A stretch of DNA of 7,186 bases, taken from positions 1-7,186 of the forward strand of contig DAHVAU010000064.1 in the NCBI GenBank assembly GCA_027314465.1, written 5' to 3'. Each line of letters begins with the position of its first letter. The stretch's first letter is position 1. Below the pieces are notes generated by a model. That model was not told the DNA's origin. It did no database searches and saw nothing but the letters and a program-made list of their open reading frames with translations. A program made the position numbers and the translations under genes. This document shows positions 6,170-7,186 of this stretch, piece after piece. Origin of the DNA: Microcaldota archaeon. GTDB lineage: Archaea; Micrarchaeota; Micrarchaeia; Micrarchaeales; CABMGC01.

Positions 6170-6331
6170 TCAGTTCCACAGCAGCATTGCCAGCAGCACT
6201 ATAAGGCTTATGACCATAAGAGATGCTCCTGCAGGCTCTATACCTGGTATCTCAACCAGCACTACCCCAATAACCACTAGCGCAAGCGCCGCAAACCCTC
6301 CGTACTCGTCAAGCAACCTCTTTACTTCCAT
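6170..6331 (-). CDS. Small membrane protein, 53 residues, two predicted helices
   Basis: Not recognised as a named family. ATG 6329-6331 is preceded by GGAG with a 6-base spacer, a good SD. The protein has a charged start (MEVKRLLDEYGG), a first hydrophobic stretch at about 12-30 (FAALALVVIGVVLVEIPG), a short turn with EPAG, and a second hydrophobic stretch at about 36-52 (ASLMVISLIVLLAMLLW), ending in Asn. The turn has one Glu and the N-terminus carries both charges, so topology is uncertain. It lies 81 bases upstream of srp54 on the same strand, separated by a hairpin and the srp54 TATA box. Clean SD, hydrophobic pattern and normal codon use support a real gene. A role near the Sec/SRP pathway would be guesswork from position. 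Confidence 0.7.
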   Translation of the reverse strand: MEVKRLLDEYGGFAALALVVIGVVLVEIPGIEPAGASLMVISLIVLLAMLLWN

Positions 6332-6337
6332 GAAAAG

Positions 6338-6341
6338 CTCC
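6338..6341 (-). promoter_or_regulatory. Shine-Dalgarno (GGAG) of the 53-residue membrane protein
   Basis: GGAG six bases before the ATG at 6331. TTTAGATA at about 6366-6373 could be its TATA box, placing the start site near 6344 with a leader just long enough to hold the SD. Confidence 0.5.
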
Positions 6342-6380
6342 TGCCCCTAGCAAACATATTGCTATCTAAACACAAGGTAA

Positions 6381-6390
6381 AGTTAAAATA
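6381..6390 (+). promoter_or_regulatory. Putative TATA box of the tRNA gene
   Basis: AGTTAAAATA is centred about 31 bases before the first tRNA base, which would place the start site about five bases ahead of the mature 5' end. It lies in an 85-base AT-rich gap shared with the divergent small membrane gene. Confidence 0.4.
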
Positions 6391-6416
6391 GTTCCCATCC
6401 TAATAAATCCTTCATT

Positions 6417-6529
6417 GGGCTCATAGCTCAGCCTGGTTAGAGCGCTGGTCTTATACAGACTTTTGGAAGAAGTGTGATCAAAAGTTTTACGAAAGCCAGA
6501 TGTCGGGAGTTCAAATCTCCCTGGGCCCA
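6417..6529 (+). tRNA. tRNA-Ile, anticodon UAU, with a 38-base intron
   Basis: Cloverleaf: acceptor GGGCTCA (6417-6423) with TGGGCCC (6522-6528, one G-U), discriminator A6529; D arm GCTC/GAGC (6426-6429, 6440-6443) with a GG-containing loop; anticodon stem CTGGT (6445-6449) with GCCAG (6495-6499, one G-U); variable loop 5 bases; T arm GGGAG/CTCCC around TTCAAAT (6505-6521). No CCA is encoded. The anticodon loop is interrupted by 6456-6493, at the canonical 37/38 position. Joining the exons gives loop CTTATAA and anticodon TAT (6452-6454), which reads AUA. The body (GGGCYCAUAGCUCAGCCUGG..., A73) is isoleucine-like. If the intron were placed elsewhere, anticodons such as UAA or UGA would arise, but only the 37/38 position gives the bulge-helix-bulge fold. 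Confidence 0.88.
6456..6493 (+). other. tRNA intron with bulge-helix-bulge splice motif
   Basis: 38 bases within the anticodon loop. Outer helix: the anticodon stem. 3' bulge AA|A (6492-6494) and 5' bulge UA|C (6454-6456), each cut after its second base. Between them is a four-position helix of CTTA (6450-6453) with TACG (6488-6491), three pairs and one U-C mismatch. The inner helix has nine positions: 6457-6465 with 6479-6487, one of them G-U. The terminal loop is 13 bases. This is the substrate form of the archaeal tRNA splicing endonuclease. The mismatch in the central helix makes it slightly relaxed. Confidence 0.82.
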
Positions 6530-6578
6530 TCAAATACTAAAAGCTCCCTTATCCTGCAGGATTGGAAGCACATGTCAA

Positions 6579-7186
6579 CTAAGCACTATTCTTCTTCCAG
6601 AACTCTATAGTCTTCTTCAGTCCTTCCTCAAGGCTATACTTTGGCTCCCAGCCAAGCAGTTTCTTGGCCTTGGAGTTGTCTCCTATGAGTATGCGCGCAT
6701 CGAGAGGCCTCTTCGGAGTTGAGTTCCACGCTATGTCACCTTTGAAACCAGTCAATTTTGCAATTTTGTTTGCCGTTTCTTCAGTAGTGTATCCAACTCC
6801 AGAGCATATTTGTATTGCCTCTCCAATGGCCTTCTTGTTGCCAAGAGCCCTGACGTATGCTTCAACGTGATCGTCCACGTATATCCAGTCTCTCACCGTA
6901 CTTTTGTCACCGAGATGCACCTTGTTCCCGGAAAGCATCTGGGTTATAGTCCTCTCTATGAAGAAGTGGGAGTTGTCCCGCCTTCCGTAAGTGTTGTATG
7001 GTCTTAGTACTGTGTATGGGAAGCCGTATGCTTCATTCATGTACCTGAGATACAGGTCAGATGCAACTTTTGCAACAGCATATGGGCTGTTTGGGTGCAG
7101 CGTAGAATCCTCAGTGAGTTTCCTGTTCTTGTCAGTAAGCGTCATCCCGTATTCCTCGCTGGTCCCCGCAAGTATCAGCTGCTTAA
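6579..7186 (-). CDS. NAD-dependent sugar-nucleotide epimerase/dehydratase, C-terminal part (cut by window edge)
   Basis: Extended short-chain dehydrogenase/reductase acting on nucleotide sugars, probably supplying activated sugars for surface glycans. The frame is open to the window end; about 202 residues are visible and the N-terminal NAD-binding glycines are outside. Seen: LILAGTSEEYG with the catalytic Ser/Thr region, then PNSPYAVAKVASD with the YxxxK catalytic pair, TVLRPYNTYGRR, a substrate-side RDWIYVDDHVEAYVRAL, and a C-terminal KAKKLLGWEPKYSLEEGL typical of the family. An internal ATG (7143-7145) lies inside the conserved TSEEYG-M region and is not the start. Close relatives include UDP-glucose 4-epimerases and GDP-mannose or dTDP-glucose 4,6-dehydratases; I cannot choose between them. 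Base composition is lower in GC than the other genes (24 of 60 at 6721-6780, 26 of 60 at 6781-6840). Confidence 0.92.
   Translation of the reverse strand, partial: KQLILAGTSEEYGMTLTDKNRKLTEDSTLHPNSPYAVAKVASDLYLRYMNEAYGFPYTVLRPYNTYGRRDNSHFFIERTITQMLSGNKVHLGDKSTVRDWIYVDDHVEAYVRALGNKKAIGEAIQICSGVGYTTEETANKIAKLTGFKGDIAWNSTPKRPLDARILIGDNSKAKKLLGWEPKYSLEEGLKKTIEFWKKNSA

Noticed and set aside
6450..6494. Alternative anticodons UAA (Leu), UGA or CGA (Ser) from other intron borders
   Set aside because: Only cutting after 6455 and 6493 puts both splice sites in three-base bulges across a four-position helix. The tRNA also lacks the long variable arm of Leu and Ser tRNAs.
6530..6578. Terminator or attachment-site repeat after the tRNA
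   Set aside because: There is no oligo-T stretch after the tRNA, and I found no second copy of the tRNA 3' end in the window.
1..7186. CRISPR arrays, insertion sequences or tandem repeats
   Set aside because: No regularly spaced repeats, transposase motifs or terminal inverted repeats were seen on either strand.

Overview
The window looks like a piece of an archaeal chromosome. The evidence is a DRG-type Obg GTPase with a TGS domain, an archaeal-style SRP54, the tiny ribosomal protein eL41, a tRNA intron at position 37/38 with a bulge-helix-bulge fold, TATA boxes about 26 bases upstream of several start codons, and GGTG/GGAG Shine-Dalgarno sites elsewhere. A small-genome lineage such as Micrarchaeota or another DPANN group would fit, but that placement is a guess made without a database search.

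Left part, read leftwards: an operon of eL41 (692-805) and adenosylhomocysteinase (1-676, cut by the window edge). It diverges at an AT-rich promoter region (about 841-866) from a rightward pair: a 250-residue surface-anchored protein rich in glycosylation sequons (880-1632) and cysteinyl-tRNA synthetase (1642-3072), whose SD overlaps the stop codon of the gene before it.

Middle part, read leftwards: a 53-residue two-helix membrane protein (6170-6331), SRP54 (4778-6088), a DRG/Obg GTPase (3624-4733) and a 151-residue protein of unknown function with a winged-helix-like core (3098-3553). This cluster converges on cysS across only 25 bases. SRP54 and the unknown protein each appear to have a leaderless promoter.

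Right part: a rightward tRNA gene with a 38-base intron (6417-6529). It is read here as tRNA-Ile with anticodon UAU. The rest of the window is a leftward NAD-dependent sugar-nucleotide epimerase/dehydratase (6579-7186), cut by the edge and visibly more AT-rich than the other genes.

Most of the content is housekeeping: translation (CysRS, eL41, tRNA-Ile, DRG), protein targeting (SRP54) and methyl-cycle clean-up (AHCY). The surface protein and the sugar-nucleotide enzyme point to the cell envelope. No mobile element, CRISPR array or defence system was found. The best points for follow-up are the UAU-anticodon tRNA in a genome that writes most isoleucines as ATA, the eL41 gene with no normal start codon, and SRP54 with altered GTPase motifs.
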